This document shows positions 1-7,468 of a stretch of DNA of 64,000 bases, one piece after another (the stretch's first letter is position 1; the number at the start of each line of letters is the position of its first letter). The notes beneath the pieces were generated by a model that was not told the origin of the DNA, searched no databases, and saw only the letters and a list, made by a program, of their open reading frames with translations. The stretch is from Chitinophagaceae bacterium (GTDB lineage: Bacteria > Bacteroidota > Bacteroidia > Chitinophagales > Chitinophagaceae), in contig JAIEMP010000011.1 in assembly GCA_019752045.1 (NCBI GenBank), forward strand, positions 1 through 64,000. Direction: 5' to 3'. A program made the position numbers and the translations under genes.

Positions 1-75
1 AACGATGCCGCTTACACGAAACTTTACCGCCTGATTTTTTGAAGGAAGGAGAGTTTTTTCACAGTCTGACGAACA

Positions 76-250
76 GGGCTTTGTGCAGGCAGGGCATTGT
101 TGTTTGTCCAGCCCAGAACGGAAGCCCAATAAAGAGATAAAAGTACAAGTTAACAACTAAAAGCCCAACAGCATTCCGTCCAGCCCGAACCAAAGTACAA
201 CGATGCAAACAGCCGAAGTTTGAACGTCAAGCCCTGCTTGCACAAAACCC
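76..250. repeat. Long imperfect palindrome (attC-like shape)
   Basis: Two 20-base arms, 76-95 and 231-250, are inverted copies of each other with 18 of 20 positions matching; the core of the right arm reads GCCCTGCTTGCACAAA. A shorter motif, GTCCAGCCC, recurs directly inside at about 106 and 178. Bases 1-276 hold no convincing gene; a frame ending at TGA 40-42 could be the tail of a gene lying to the left, but 13 codons are too few to judge. The foldback recalls recombination sites of gene cassettes. No canonical integron core sites were recognised, so the role is inference. Confidence 0.45.
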
Positions 251-253
251 CAT

Positions 254-855
254 GTTGGCAGTAGGCTTTCTTCTCGTCAATAATTTGCAGGTGCATTTTC
301 CCAACCAATTTTATGTGTCATTCTTTGTCCCATATTATTGGTTGTGTAACCTGAAACGTTTTCACTCTCAACTTTTCCGTCCTTTTTAAATTCAATGTTT
401 ACTGAACAATCGCCTGTAATTCTAATCCAAACTAATTTCTTTTCATTTGGTTCAAGTTTGTTAAGATGCTTTTCTTCACAACCAAATATTTTTATGTCGG
501 TCAAAGTGCTTGCTGTTTCATTTACAAACGTAATTCTCATTGTGTTTAATAAAACTGTCGTCAGCCAACAATAAAAAAGCATTATTGGTATGTTCAAAAG
601 CATTAGTCCACAAGTGGTATAAAGGTTTCGTTTGTTGTCTTTGGTTTTTAGGGTTTGTCTAATTAAAAGAATGAAAAAAATTAGGTTAACAATTCCTGCC
701 ACAATTATAAAACCAAGTCCTAAAAATAACAATGATGATGAGTCTGTGAAATAGTATAATGCAAAAATCCCTGTCCCAAGAATAAATGAGAATAGTGAAA
801 TTAGTCTTGCGTTATTTGAAATTTTGGGTGCTGTCATTTTAAGCTTACTGCCAAC
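254..855. other. Candidate gene cassette bounded by 15-bp inverted repeats
   Basis: GTTGGCAGTAGGCTT at 254-268 and AAGCTTACTGCCAAC at 841-855 are inverted copies differing at one base. They bracket exactly one gene (277-837, minus strand) with only a few bases to spare on each side. No transposase or target-site duplication is visible, so this could be a cassette, a MITE-like passenger or a symmetrical regulatory arrangement. Confidence 0.35.
277..837 (-). CDS. Hypothetical membrane protein
   Basis: A 186-residue protein of unknown function. Hydrophobic segments at about residues 13-33, 36-60 and 76-100 predict three to four membrane helices. A soluble C-terminal part of about 80 residues contains a run of charged residues (LNKLEPNEKK) and a predicted beta-rich stretch. 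The ATG start lies 4 bases from the right inverted repeat and the stop 9 bases from the left one. The gene is more AT-rich than its neighbours and sits alone, which fits an acquired accessory gene. The family was not recognised. Confidence 0.7.
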   Translation of the reverse strand: MTAPKISNNARLISLFSFILGTGIFALYYFTDSSSLLFLGLGFIIVAGIVNLIFFILLIRQTLKTKDNKRNLYTTCGLMLLNIPIMLFYCWLTTVLLNTMRITFVNETASTLTDIKIFGCEEKHLNKLEPNEKKLVWIRITGDCSVNIEFKKDGKVESENVSGYTTNNMGQRMTHKIGWENAPANY

Positions 856-892
856 ACTAAATTATGCGCCACTCTTCATAAAACCAAATTTC

Positions 893-985
893 CCAAACGT
901 TTGATTTTCAACAGCAGCCATGTCGCCTTTTTAAATTGTTATAAAACAAAAGGCGACATGTCGCTTTTAGAATAAAAACGTTTGG
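893..985. repeat. Two nested perfect inverted repeats
   Basis: Outer arms CCAAACGTTT (893-902) and AAACGTTTGG (976-985) and inner arms CATGTCGCCTTTT (919-931) and AAAAGGCGACATG (948-960) are each perfect inverted pairs, separated by 16 and 15 unpaired bases. The block ends two bases before the stop codon of the YhhN gene. The inner hairpin could terminate transcription from either side, but the outer pair and size (93 bp) also suit a small non-autonomous element. Confidence 0.6.
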
Positions 986-987
986 TA

Positions 988-1659
988 TCAGAAATCCTGT
1001 TCATTCTGCAACGCACCCTTCACAATAAAATACTGTGCGGAGGCATAGGTAATCATCACACATAAACTTAACAGTACATGTTTCACTGCAAAAAGATTTA
1101 CAGCAAGTACAGAATCGGAGATTACAAACAGGAATGCACCGGTAAAGAAATAAGTGGCTGCAGCATCAGATGTTTTACGCCGTACATGTAAACTCATCAG
1201 CAACATGCTGCCAATAGTAATTCCATAAACTGTTACAGGAATTTTTAACGCATCCAGAAAAGGATAGAGGAAGTAAAGAAAGAGTACAATATATATGAGC
1301 ACAGGCAAACCAATCAACGGTTGAAACTGAAGCAATCCTTTTTTACCGGGAAGAATGCTGAGGAAATAAAGAATATAAAACACATGTGCCAGTAAAAAAC
1401 TGATCAACCCCGGAATAAACAGATTGTTCATCTGCAGAAAGAGATCGCCTGCCCATGAAAGAAATAATGCAGCAAGAATAAACCAAAACATCCGGCCTTT
1501 CTTATTTACAGTTGCAACATAAAATGCAGCAGCAAGTAAAGGCATCAGCAGCGGTTTGGTAAACCATCGTAATGTGGGGTAATTGAAATAAATAAACAGG
1601 ACATCACAAACGGCAATACATCCATACAACAGAAACAGCAATTGTATCCGTTGTTTCAT
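988..1659 (-). CDS. YhhN/TMEM86 family membrane protein
   Basis: A 223-residue, almost wholly hydrophobic protein with seven to eight predicted membrane helices. Its pattern (a polar FTKPLLMPLLAA near residue 34 and LSWAGDLFLQM near residue 67, followed by FLLAHVFYILYF) is typical of the YhhN family. Eukaryotic members such as TMEM86B are lysoplasmalogenases that cleave the vinyl-ether bond of lysoplasmalogens; the function in bacteria is less certain. The ATG begins two bases after the stop of the upstream HU/SPOR gene, so the two are probably co-transcribed, with the nested hairpin at 893-985 as a possible end. Confidence 0.85.
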   Translation of the reverse strand: MKQRIQLLFLLYGCIAVCDVLFIYFNYPTLRWFTKPLLMPLLAAAFYVATVNKKGRMFWFILAALFLSWAGDLFLQMNNLFIPGLISFLLAHVFYILYFLSILPGKKGLLQFQPLIGLPVLIYIVLFLYFLYPFLDALKIPVTVYGITIGSMLLMSLHVRRKTSDAAATYFFTGAFLFVISDSVLAVNLFAVKHVLLSLCVMITYASAQYFIVKGALQNEQDF

Positions 1660-1661
1660 GG

Positions 1662-2561
1662 TCAGTTACCGGCTTTTACAAATCTGGATTTCCACTCATA
1701 ATACCGGGAAAGAGAATCCATTACATAGGTGGTATCTTTCAACGGTTTGTTCACCTTCAGTAAAATGGCATAATGAAAACTGTCTTTCATTTGCAGTTCC
1801 ACACGATGCCCACGCCCCAGTAAAGTGGCAATTCGTTTATCAGCACTCACTTTATTGTTGAATTCGCCAACCTGTAACACAAACGAAGTATCTGCAGGAG
1901 CAGTTACCGGAGTTGCATTCGTTAAACTGTCTGTTGGTTTGCTTGCTGTTGTATCTGCAGGAGTAATAACTACAGGATCGGATGCTGGTTCCGTTTCACT
2001 CAATTCTTCTGCTGCTTCTTTTTTAGGAATGGCTAAATAAACGGCCCATCCAATTATTGCAACTGCCAGTATTGCACCAACAACCACAATCAGTTTTTTT
2101 GAACTCTTTTTAGGACTGCTGGAAAAATCAATTTCAACTAAAGGCTGATCAATGGTTTTATCTTTTGCCAGATCCGATAAAGGCGTATTTATTTTTTCAA
2201 GCGCTTCAGATCCCTGTTCAAAAATAAAATCACCTGCCGTTGTTTTTGATAGAGAACCAATTCCTTTGAGCGGAAATGGTTTGCCAATGTTGAGCAGTTG
2301 TACACCATTGCTGAGATACGATTCAAGATCGCTCATGGCAAGCGGTTTCATTTTACCGGTATGCTCAACAAGGTAATGCAGAAATTCATCGGTTACCGTT
2401 GCAGATCGGTTTTGGATAAACCGTATGGTATGTGCAGGCCAGCCCTCGTCCTTCTGATCGTAAATATTTACGGCAGGGTCTAATTCAAATACACCGAGGC
2501 CGGGTAAGGTGAGTGATTTTTGCTGGTATAAGTATTGTGATAAGAGGTCTTGAATTTTCAC
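1662..2561 (-). CDS. HU-CCDC81 and SPOR domain protein
   Basis: A 299-residue protein. Residues 1-120 match the Bacteroidota CCDC81-like HU-fold domain (start LLSQYLYQQKSLTLPGLGVF). A basic segment leads to one membrane helix at about 156-178. A low-complexity Thr/Pro/Asp linker spans about 182-222 and a SPOR domain about 224-299. SPOR domains bind denuded glycan strands of septal peptidoglycan, and the Bacteroidota members are thought to link the inner membrane to the cell wall, probably at division sites. The order of parts predicts a cytoplasmic HU-like domain and a periplasmic SPOR domain. It is the first gene of a probable two-gene unit with the YhhN gene. Confidence 0.88.
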   Translation of the reverse strand: MKIQDLLSQYLYQQKSLTLPGLGVFELDPAVNIYDQKDEGWPAHTIRFIQNRSATVTDEFLHYLVEHTGKMKPLAMSDLESYLSNGVQLLNIGKPFPLKGIGSLSKTTAGDFIFEQGSEALEKINTPLSDLAKDKTIDQPLVEIDFSSSPKKSSKKLIVVVGAILAVAIIGWAVYLAIPKKEAAEELSETEPASDPVVITPADTTASKPTDSLTNATPVTAPADTSFVLQVGEFNNKVSADKRIATLLGRGHRVELQMKDSFHYAILLKVNKPLKDTTYVMDSLSRYYEWKSRFVKAGN

Positions 2562-2636
2562 GGATATTTTTTTTCAAACATACTGAAAAACATGCTGCTT
2601 TCATAACAATGCTATGGTTAACTGTTGCGGTATGAG

Positions 2637-2644
2637 TACTTTTG
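2637..2644 (+). promoter_or_regulatory. Bacteroidota -7 promoter box
   Basis: TACTTTTG matches the TAnnTTTG consensus for the main sigma factor of Bacteroidota. It lies 12 bases upstream of ATG 2656 and downstream of two earlier in-frame ATGs (2614, 2632), so it decides in favour of the 2656 start. Confidence 0.6.
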
Positions 2645-2655
2645 CAAAAAAAAGA

Positions 2656-2991
2656 ATGCTTTCAGCTGAAGAAAAGGAATTTGTAAACTGGTGGGCAGCC
2701 AACCGGTTAAAAGAGAAGCGATGGGTGCAGCAGCTGGCCATTGGGTTACCATTGGGGCTGGCCTTTGGGTTTCCTATTTTACTGAGTGTAATGTTCAGGG
2801 GCTGGTACCAGCGAATGCCTTATGTATCGGGCACACAGTTAACAGTGATCTTAATTGCTGTATTACTCATTGTGGTATTTTACGCTGTTTTTCGCATGAA
2901 GTTTAAATGGGAGGCTAATGAACAGCGCTACAATGAGCTTAAAAAAAGAACAGAGCAGCAGGCAGCGGCCGGGCAAGAGCAGCCATCCTGA
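2656..2991 (+). CDS. Small two-helix membrane protein
   Basis: A 111-residue protein when started at ATG 2656, chosen because a -7 box lies between this codon and the earlier in-frame ATGs. Residues 1-25 are charged and contain a WW pair (FVNWWAANR). Two membrane helices at about 29-50 and 64-86 are joined by a short loop (RGWYQRMPYVSG), followed by a polar, probably coiled-coil tail rich in Glu, Lys and Gln. Nothing suggests an enzyme. It lies head to head with the HU/SPOR gene and upstream of two FKBP lipoproteins. Its role is unknown; a longer form starting at 2632 is possible. Confidence 0.75.
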   Translation: MLSAEEKEFVNWWAANRLKEKRWVQQLAIGLPLGLAFGFPILLSVMFRGWYQRMPYVSGTQLTVILIAVLLIVVFYAVFRMKFKWEANEQRYNELKKRTEQQAAAGQEQPS

Positions 2992-3021
2992 TAAATTCAT
3001 TGTCTTATAAAAAATGTTTAC

Positions 3022-3513
3022 ATGAAGTATCTCGTAATTGGAAGTTTTTTACTGATGTCAATCCTGGGTTGTAAAAAAGGGGAGTGTAATTTGCAGGCCT
3101 ATACAACAGTAGCTCCGCAAAATGAGCAGCAGGAAATTGTTACCTATCTCAACTCCAAAGGAATTACCGGTGCAACAAAACACCCCAACGGATTCTATTA
3201 TATTATTTCAAATGCAGGCGATGCAAATAAACCTGTGCCTTGCAGTATTATCAGTTTTCAATACAAAGGCCGGTTAAAAAATGATTCAACATTTGATGAA
3301 ACGCCACCCGGTGCCAATATTACAGAACGCTTGGGTGTACTAAATGGCGGCATACAGTTGGGACTTTCGCTGGTTGGTAAAGGCGGGCAGATTCAGTTAT
3401 TTGTACCACCCACACTTGGTTTTGGAAGTGTAGATGTGCCAAACCCCATCAACCCCGTTATACCCGCCAACTCCATGCTTATTTATGAAGTATCACTTAT
3501 AAGCGTGAATTAA
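3022..3513 (+). CDS. FKBP-type peptidyl-prolyl isomerase lipoprotein
   Basis: A 163-residue lipoprotein. The signal peptide ends in a lipobox with Cys at residue 17 (SILGCKKG). The rest is an FKBP domain of about 125 residues: FQYKGRLKNDSTFDET marks the first conserved block, followed by GIQLGLSLVGKGGQIQLFVPP and IPANSMLIYEVSLI. Members catalyse cis-trans isomerisation of X-Pro bonds and assist folding of exported proteins. Two further Cys (in GECNLQA and PVPCSII) are also present in the neighbouring paralogue and could form a disulfide. The usual GYG triplet is FGS, so isomerase activity may be reduced. It probably acts in the periplasm or at the outer membrane. Confidence 0.88.
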   Translation: MKYLVIGSFLLMSILGCKKGECNLQAYTTVAPQNEQQEIVTYLNSKGITGATKHPNGFYYIISNAGDANKPVPCSIISFQYKGRLKNDSTFDETPPGANITERLGVLNGGIQLGLSLVGKGGQIQLFVPPTLGFGSVDVPNPINPVIPANSMLIYEVSLISVN

Positions 3514-3591
3514 ATCATTCAGATCTGCAGCAATCAAATATATTTGCTGCCCTGATTTTAAAAATTCGGTTTCACAGAAAAAAAACAACAC

Positions 3592-4107
3592 ATGAAGTAT
3601 ATACTGCTCATTTTCACTTTTGCATTAATGATAACGGCATGTAAAAAGAAAAAAGAACCTTGCACTGCTACTGCAGGCACAACAGTAGCTCCTGCCAGTG
3701 AAGAAGACAGCGTTAAAGCTTATCTCACAGCTAACGGTATTACTAATGCGGTAGAATTAGGGAATAGTGGGTTGTACTATGTTATTGACGCAGCAGGCAG
3801 CAGTGAGAGGGCAGAATTATGTGCCGCAGTTATTGTAAAGTATGTTGGAAAGTTAAAAGATGGAAAAGTGTTTGATCAAACAACCGGGACATCAACAGCT
3901 ACATTTGGTTTAAGTGATTTTTTAATTGAGGGATGGAAAAGGACAATGACATTAATTGGAGAAGGAGGTAAAATTCGATTATTTATTCCTCCGGCACTTG
4001 GATATGGTGCAAACCCATTAATCGATCCGAGAACAGGAGTTACTGTTATTCCTGCTAATTCAATACTGATTTTTGATGTTGATATGGTAGCGATTACTAA
4101 TTATTGA
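3592..4107 (+). CDS. FKBP-type peptidyl-prolyl isomerase lipoprotein (tandem paralogue)
   Basis: A 171-residue lipoprotein, clearly a duplicate of the preceding gene. It has the same layout: lipobox Cys at residue 17 (MITACKKK), a shared TTVAP motif after the first mature Cys, then an FKBP domain with VKYVGKLKDGKVFDQT, GWKRTMTLIGEGGKIRLFIPP, a canonical LGYGA and IPANSILIFDVDMV. The preserved GYG motif makes this copy the better candidate for an active prolyl isomerase of the envelope. It is followed by a strong terminator at 4124-4150, so the pair forms its own unit separate from the serine dehydratase. Confidence 0.9.
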   Translation: MKYILLIFTFALMITACKKKKEPCTATAGTTVAPASEEDSVKAYLTANGITNAVELGNSGLYYVIDAAGSSERAELCAAVIVKYVGKLKDGKVFDQTTGTSTATFGLSDFLIEGWKRTMTLIGEGGKIRLFIPPALGYGANPLIDPRTGVTVIPANSILIFDVDMVAITNY

Positions 4108-4123
4108 AAATGAATTGAAATTT

Positions 4124-4150
4124 TCCCCTGCATGTCAGGGGATTTTTTTT
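4124..4150 (+). terminator. Rho-independent terminator
   Basis: A 7-bp perfect stem, TCCCCTG (4124-4130) and CAGGGGA (4136-4142), with loop CATGT, is followed by eight T residues. It ends the FKBP gene pair. Confidence 0.85.
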
Positions 4151-4155
4151 GCACG

Positions 4156-4163
4156 TACTTTTG
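4156..4163 (+). promoter_or_regulatory. Bacteroidota -7 promoter box
   Basis: TACTTTTG matches TAnnTTTG and sits directly after the terminator and 16 bases before the proposed TTG start of the serine dehydratase. Confidence 0.65.
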
Positions 4164-4178
4164 TAAAAATTCATCCGC

Positions 4179-5621
4179 TTGTCGTACGAACCGATTTCCG
4201 TTTTTGATATGTTTAAAATAGGAGTGGGGCCTTCCAGCAGTCATACGCTGGGTCCATGGCGTGCCGCTCAACGCTTTGTGCAATCCATTCAAGAGCAGAA
4301 TTTGTTTAATGCAGTGGTTAGTGTACGTGTATTGTTGTACGGTTCATTGGCAAAAACAGGAAAGGGACATGGAACTGATATTGCTGTGCAGTTAGGATTG
4401 AGTGGTGATGATCCTGTTACGTTTGATGTACATGCAATTGATGCAAAGATCAATGACATTGCTGCCATGAAAGAAATCGTACTTGGAGGGAAACATGAAA
4501 TTGCATTCGACCCAAGAGAAGATATTGAATTTTTGATGACGGAGAGTTTGCCTTTTCACCCCAATGCCGTTACATTTCTTGCTGCTTTTTCTAATGACCA
4601 ATCCATTGCCGAAACCTATTACTCCATTGGTGGTGGTTTTGTTGTAAAAGAACATGAAACAACTACCGGTAAGCAACAGGTGCAATTGCCTTTCCCTGTT
4701 GAAACAGCAGGTGATCTGTTGCACTGGTGTATGAAAACAGGCATGAGCATCAGTGAAGTGGTGATGGAGAATGAACATGCATGGCGCAACGAAGCAGAAA
4801 CAAAATCAGGGGTTATCAATATCTGGCGGGTGATGCATGAGTGTATGTACAAAGGCTGTAATACCGAAGCAGGTTATTTGCCCGGAGGATTAAATGTAAA
4901 ACGCCGTGCTGCTGCTTTAAATAAAAAACTGCTGCAGGGAAAAACGGTGCATGATCTGGCTTCATGGATTACTGCTATCCGTTCGGGCGGGAATGATTTT
5001 ACTTATATACTGGATTGGGTGAGTTGTTTTGCATTGGCGGTAAATGAAGAAAATGCATCGTTTGGCCGTGTAGTAACAGCGCCAACAAATGGTGCAGCCG
5101 GTGTTATTCCTGCAGTGCTCATGTATTATGTTTGTTTTTGCAATACTGCTGATAGTCATCCGGATGAAGAAAAGATCATCCGATTTTTATTAACAGCATC
5201 TGAGGTGGGAAGTATTTTCAAAAAAGGTTCTACCATTTCGGCAGCTATGGGTGGTTGCCAGGCCGAGATTGGTGTATCAAGTGCCATGGCTGCTGCAGCG
5301 TTAACTGAATGTATGGGCGGTACGCAACGTCAGGTGCTGATGGCTGCTGAAATAGCCATGGAACATCATCTTGGGTTAACCTGCGATCCCATTGCTGGTC
5401 TTGTACAGGTGCCCTGTATTGAACGCAATACAATGGGAGCCATCAAAGCCATTACTGCATCTCAACTCGCATTGCAAAGTTCACCCGATTATGCAAAAGT
5501 ATCCTTAGACGGAGTGGTAAAAACCATGTGGGATACAGCAAAGGATATGAACAATAAGTACAAAGAAACTGCCGAAGGCGGGTTGGCTATTCATATTCCC
5601 ATTTCATTAAGTGAGTGTTAA
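4179..5621 (+). CDS. sdaA: L-serine ammonia-lyase, iron-sulfur type
   Basis: A 480-residue single-chain L-serine dehydratase that converts L-serine to pyruvate and ammonia in the cytoplasm. The N-terminal beta domain opens with [17 protein letters not shown] and the catalytic alpha domain fills roughly residues 190-475. Cys360, Cys402 and Cys413, in GGCQAEIG and [12 protein letters not shown], match the ligands of the catalytic [4Fe-4S] cluster. The start is TTG at 4179: a stop codon lies in frame at 4164-4166, and the first ATG (codon 11) would delete the conserved N-terminal strand. It has its own -7 box (4156) and follows a terminator, so it is probably monocistronic. Confidence 0.95.
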   Translation: MSYEPISVFDMFKIGVGPSSSHTLGPWRAAQRFVQSIQEQNLFNAVVSVRVLLYGSLAKTGKGHGTDIAVQLGLSGDDPVTFDVHAIDAKINDIAAMKEIVLGGKHEIAFDPREDIEFLMTESLPFHPNAVTFLAAFSNDQSIAETYYSIGGGFVVKEHETTTGKQQVQLPFPVETAGDLLHWCMKTGMSISEVVMENEHAWRNEAETKSGVINIWRVMHECMYKGCNTEAGYLPGGLNVKRRAAALNKKLLQGKTVHDLASWITAIRSGGNDFTYILDWVSCFALAVNEENASFGRVVTAPTNGAAGVIPAVLMYYVCFCNTADSHPDEEKIIRFLLTASEVGSIFKKGSTISAAMGGCQAEIGVSSAMAAAALTECMGGTQRQVLMAAEIAMEHHLGLTCDPIAGLVQVPCIERNTMGAIKAITASQLALQSSPDYAKVSLDGVVKTMWDTAKDMNNKYKETAEGGLAIHIPISLSEC

Positions 5622-5758
5622 TGACCGTTAGTTGTTAAAAAAAATAAAATCGATCTTTGTTTTCAAACTATCTGGCAGAAATGCTGTTTCTTGCGTGGCG
5701 TAAAGCAAGTAGCAGAGCCTGTTTTACCGGATAACTTTCTTTTACATAACGTTTTAAC

Positions 5759-7444
5759 ATGACAAATGCTCAGGCAGAGAAGGACTTGAAGCGTCCTCTA
5801 CAGCGGTTAGTGCAGGTATTAAATCTTGAACGCAAAGAAATTGGTTCCATTTATTTCTATGCCATTTTTGCCGGGCTGTTGCAGTTAGCCGTTCCTCTGG
5901 GAATACAGGCCATCATTAATTTTGTATTGGCCGGAAGTATTTCCACTTCTATTGTAGTTCTCATTCTTCTTGTTGTCATTAGTGTTTTCTTTACGGGTTT
6001 GCTGCAAATAAACCAGATGAAGTCAATTGAAAAAATTCAGCAACGTCTGTTTGCCCGTTATTCATTTGAATTTGCATGGCGTATACCACGTCTCGATCTG
6101 AAAAAAATTGATTCGTATTACATGCCGGAGTTTGTGAACCGTTTTTTTGATACGGTGAATCTTGAAAAAAGTTTAAGCCGTTTGTTGCTTGATATTCCTG
6201 CAGCGCTCATACAGGTTGTATTTGGTTTGATCCTTCTCTCGTTATATGCCAACGTTTTTATTATTTTCAGTTTACTGGTTATCCTGTTGCTTTTTGCAAT
6301 CATCCGCATAACTTATGCAAGAGGGTTGGTTACCAGTCTGGAAGAAAGTGAAAACAAATATGCAGTGGCAGGATGGTTGCAGGAAATTGCACGGGTACTC
6401 AAATCATTTCAATTTTCAAGAGGGTCCTCTTTGCCCATGGATAAAACAGATCAACTGGTAACACAATACCTGCATGCACGTACAAGTCATTTCAGGATTT
6501 TGGTGATGCAGTACTGGACACTGATTGGATTTAAAATTCTTATTACGGCAGGGATGTTGATTGTGGGTGCGTTTCTGCTGGTTCGTAATGAAATAAATGT
6601 GGGGCAGTTTGCAGCAGCAGAAATTGTGATACTTCTTGTACTGGCATCGGTAGAAAAACTCATCCGGAGTCTGGATAAAATGTATGATATACTTACCAGT
6701 GTAGAAAAGCTGGGTAAGGTGATTGATAAACCGCTTGAAGCAGAAGGAACATTAAGCCCGGATGAAGAACAACAGGGACTTGCAGTTACTGTTAAAGATC
6801 TCAGCTTTGGTTATACTGATTATACAAAAGTGTTACAGCAGGTTTCATTTTCAATCAAGGCAGGTGAGAAAGCCTGTATTAACGGAAGCGACGGCTCCGG
6901 TAAATCAACATTGTTGAAATTGCTAACGGGAGCTTATACCGATTTCAACGGAAATATCAGCATCAATCATATACCAATTGGTAATTACAATCCTGCATCA
7001 TTACGTGCTGAAACAGGCATCCTCTTTCACCAGCAGGATATTTTTCAGGGAACGCTGTATGAAAATATTACACTCGGAGATGCCTCGGTTACTGCAGCAC
7101 ACATCAGTGCATTAGCAGGCCATCTTGGCATTCAGGATTTTATTTCATCGCTTAAAAACGGATTGGATACACAGGTAGATGCAGCAGGCAAGCGCTTGTC
7201 CAGTGCCGTTATACGCAAGGTGCTGTTACTCCGTGCACTGCTTTCTCAACCCAAATTATTATTACTTGAAGAGCCCTGGCTTGGTTTTGATGCAGAAGGC
7301 AAACAAAAAGTAGAGAATTATCTGCTGCATCATACACCCGGCACAACTGTACTGGTTATTACAAATGATGAAGCGTTTGCAAAACAATGTACGCATGTTA
7401 TTACGTTTGAAGGCGGTGTAATGATTCCGCAAACAAAGGATTAA
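5759..7444 (+). CDS. ABC exporter (type I secretion-like) with degenerate ATPase motifs
   Basis: A 561-residue half-transporter: membrane domain with about six helices (residues 25-330) and an ATPase domain (about 340-555). There is no N-terminal C39 peptidase. Walker A is intact (GSDGSGKST, 376-384). Other motifs are altered: the signature LSGGQ is LSSAV (480-484), the Walker B Asp is Glu (LLLLEEP, E504 before the catalytic-position E505), the D-loop reads WLGFD, and the H-loop His is Asn536 (ITND). HlyD and TolC-like genes follow at 24-bp gaps, so it should be the inner-membrane part of a tripartite exporter. The cargo is unknown and ATP hydrolysis may be slow or atypical. An intergenic gap of 137 bp precedes it. 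Confidence 0.88.
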   Translation: MTNAQAEKDLKRPLQRLVQVLNLERKEIGSIYFYAIFAGLLQLAVPLGIQAIINFVLAGSISTSIVVLILLVVISVFFTGLLQINQMKSIEKIQQRLFARYSFEFAWRIPRLDLKKIDSYYMPEFVNRFFDTVNLEKSLSRLLLDIPAALIQVVFGLILLSLYANVFIIFSLLVILLLFAIIRITYARGLVTSLEESENKYAVAGWLQEIARVLKSFQFSRGSSLPMDKTDQLVTQYLHARTSHFRILVMQYWTLIGFKILITAGMLIVGAFLLVRNEINVGQFAAAEIVILLVLASVEKLIRSLDKMYDILTSVEKLGKVIDKPLEAEGTLSPDEEQQGLAVTVKDLSFGYTDYTKVLQQVSFSIKAGEKACINGSDGSGKSTLLKLLTGAYTDFNGNISINHIPIGNYNPASLRAETGILFHQQDIFQGTLYENITLGDASVTAAHISALAGHLGIQDFISSLKNGLDTQVDAAGKRLSSAVIRKVLLLRALLSQPKLLLLEEPWLGFDAEGKQKVENYLLHHTPGTTVLVITNDEAFAKQCTHVITFEGGVMIPQTKD

Positions 7445-7468
7445 ATCTGTACTGTAAATTTTTTTTAT

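Noticed and set aside
76-250. Integron attC site
   Set aside because: The shape fits but canonical core sites and an integrase are missing, so it is reported only as a palindrome.
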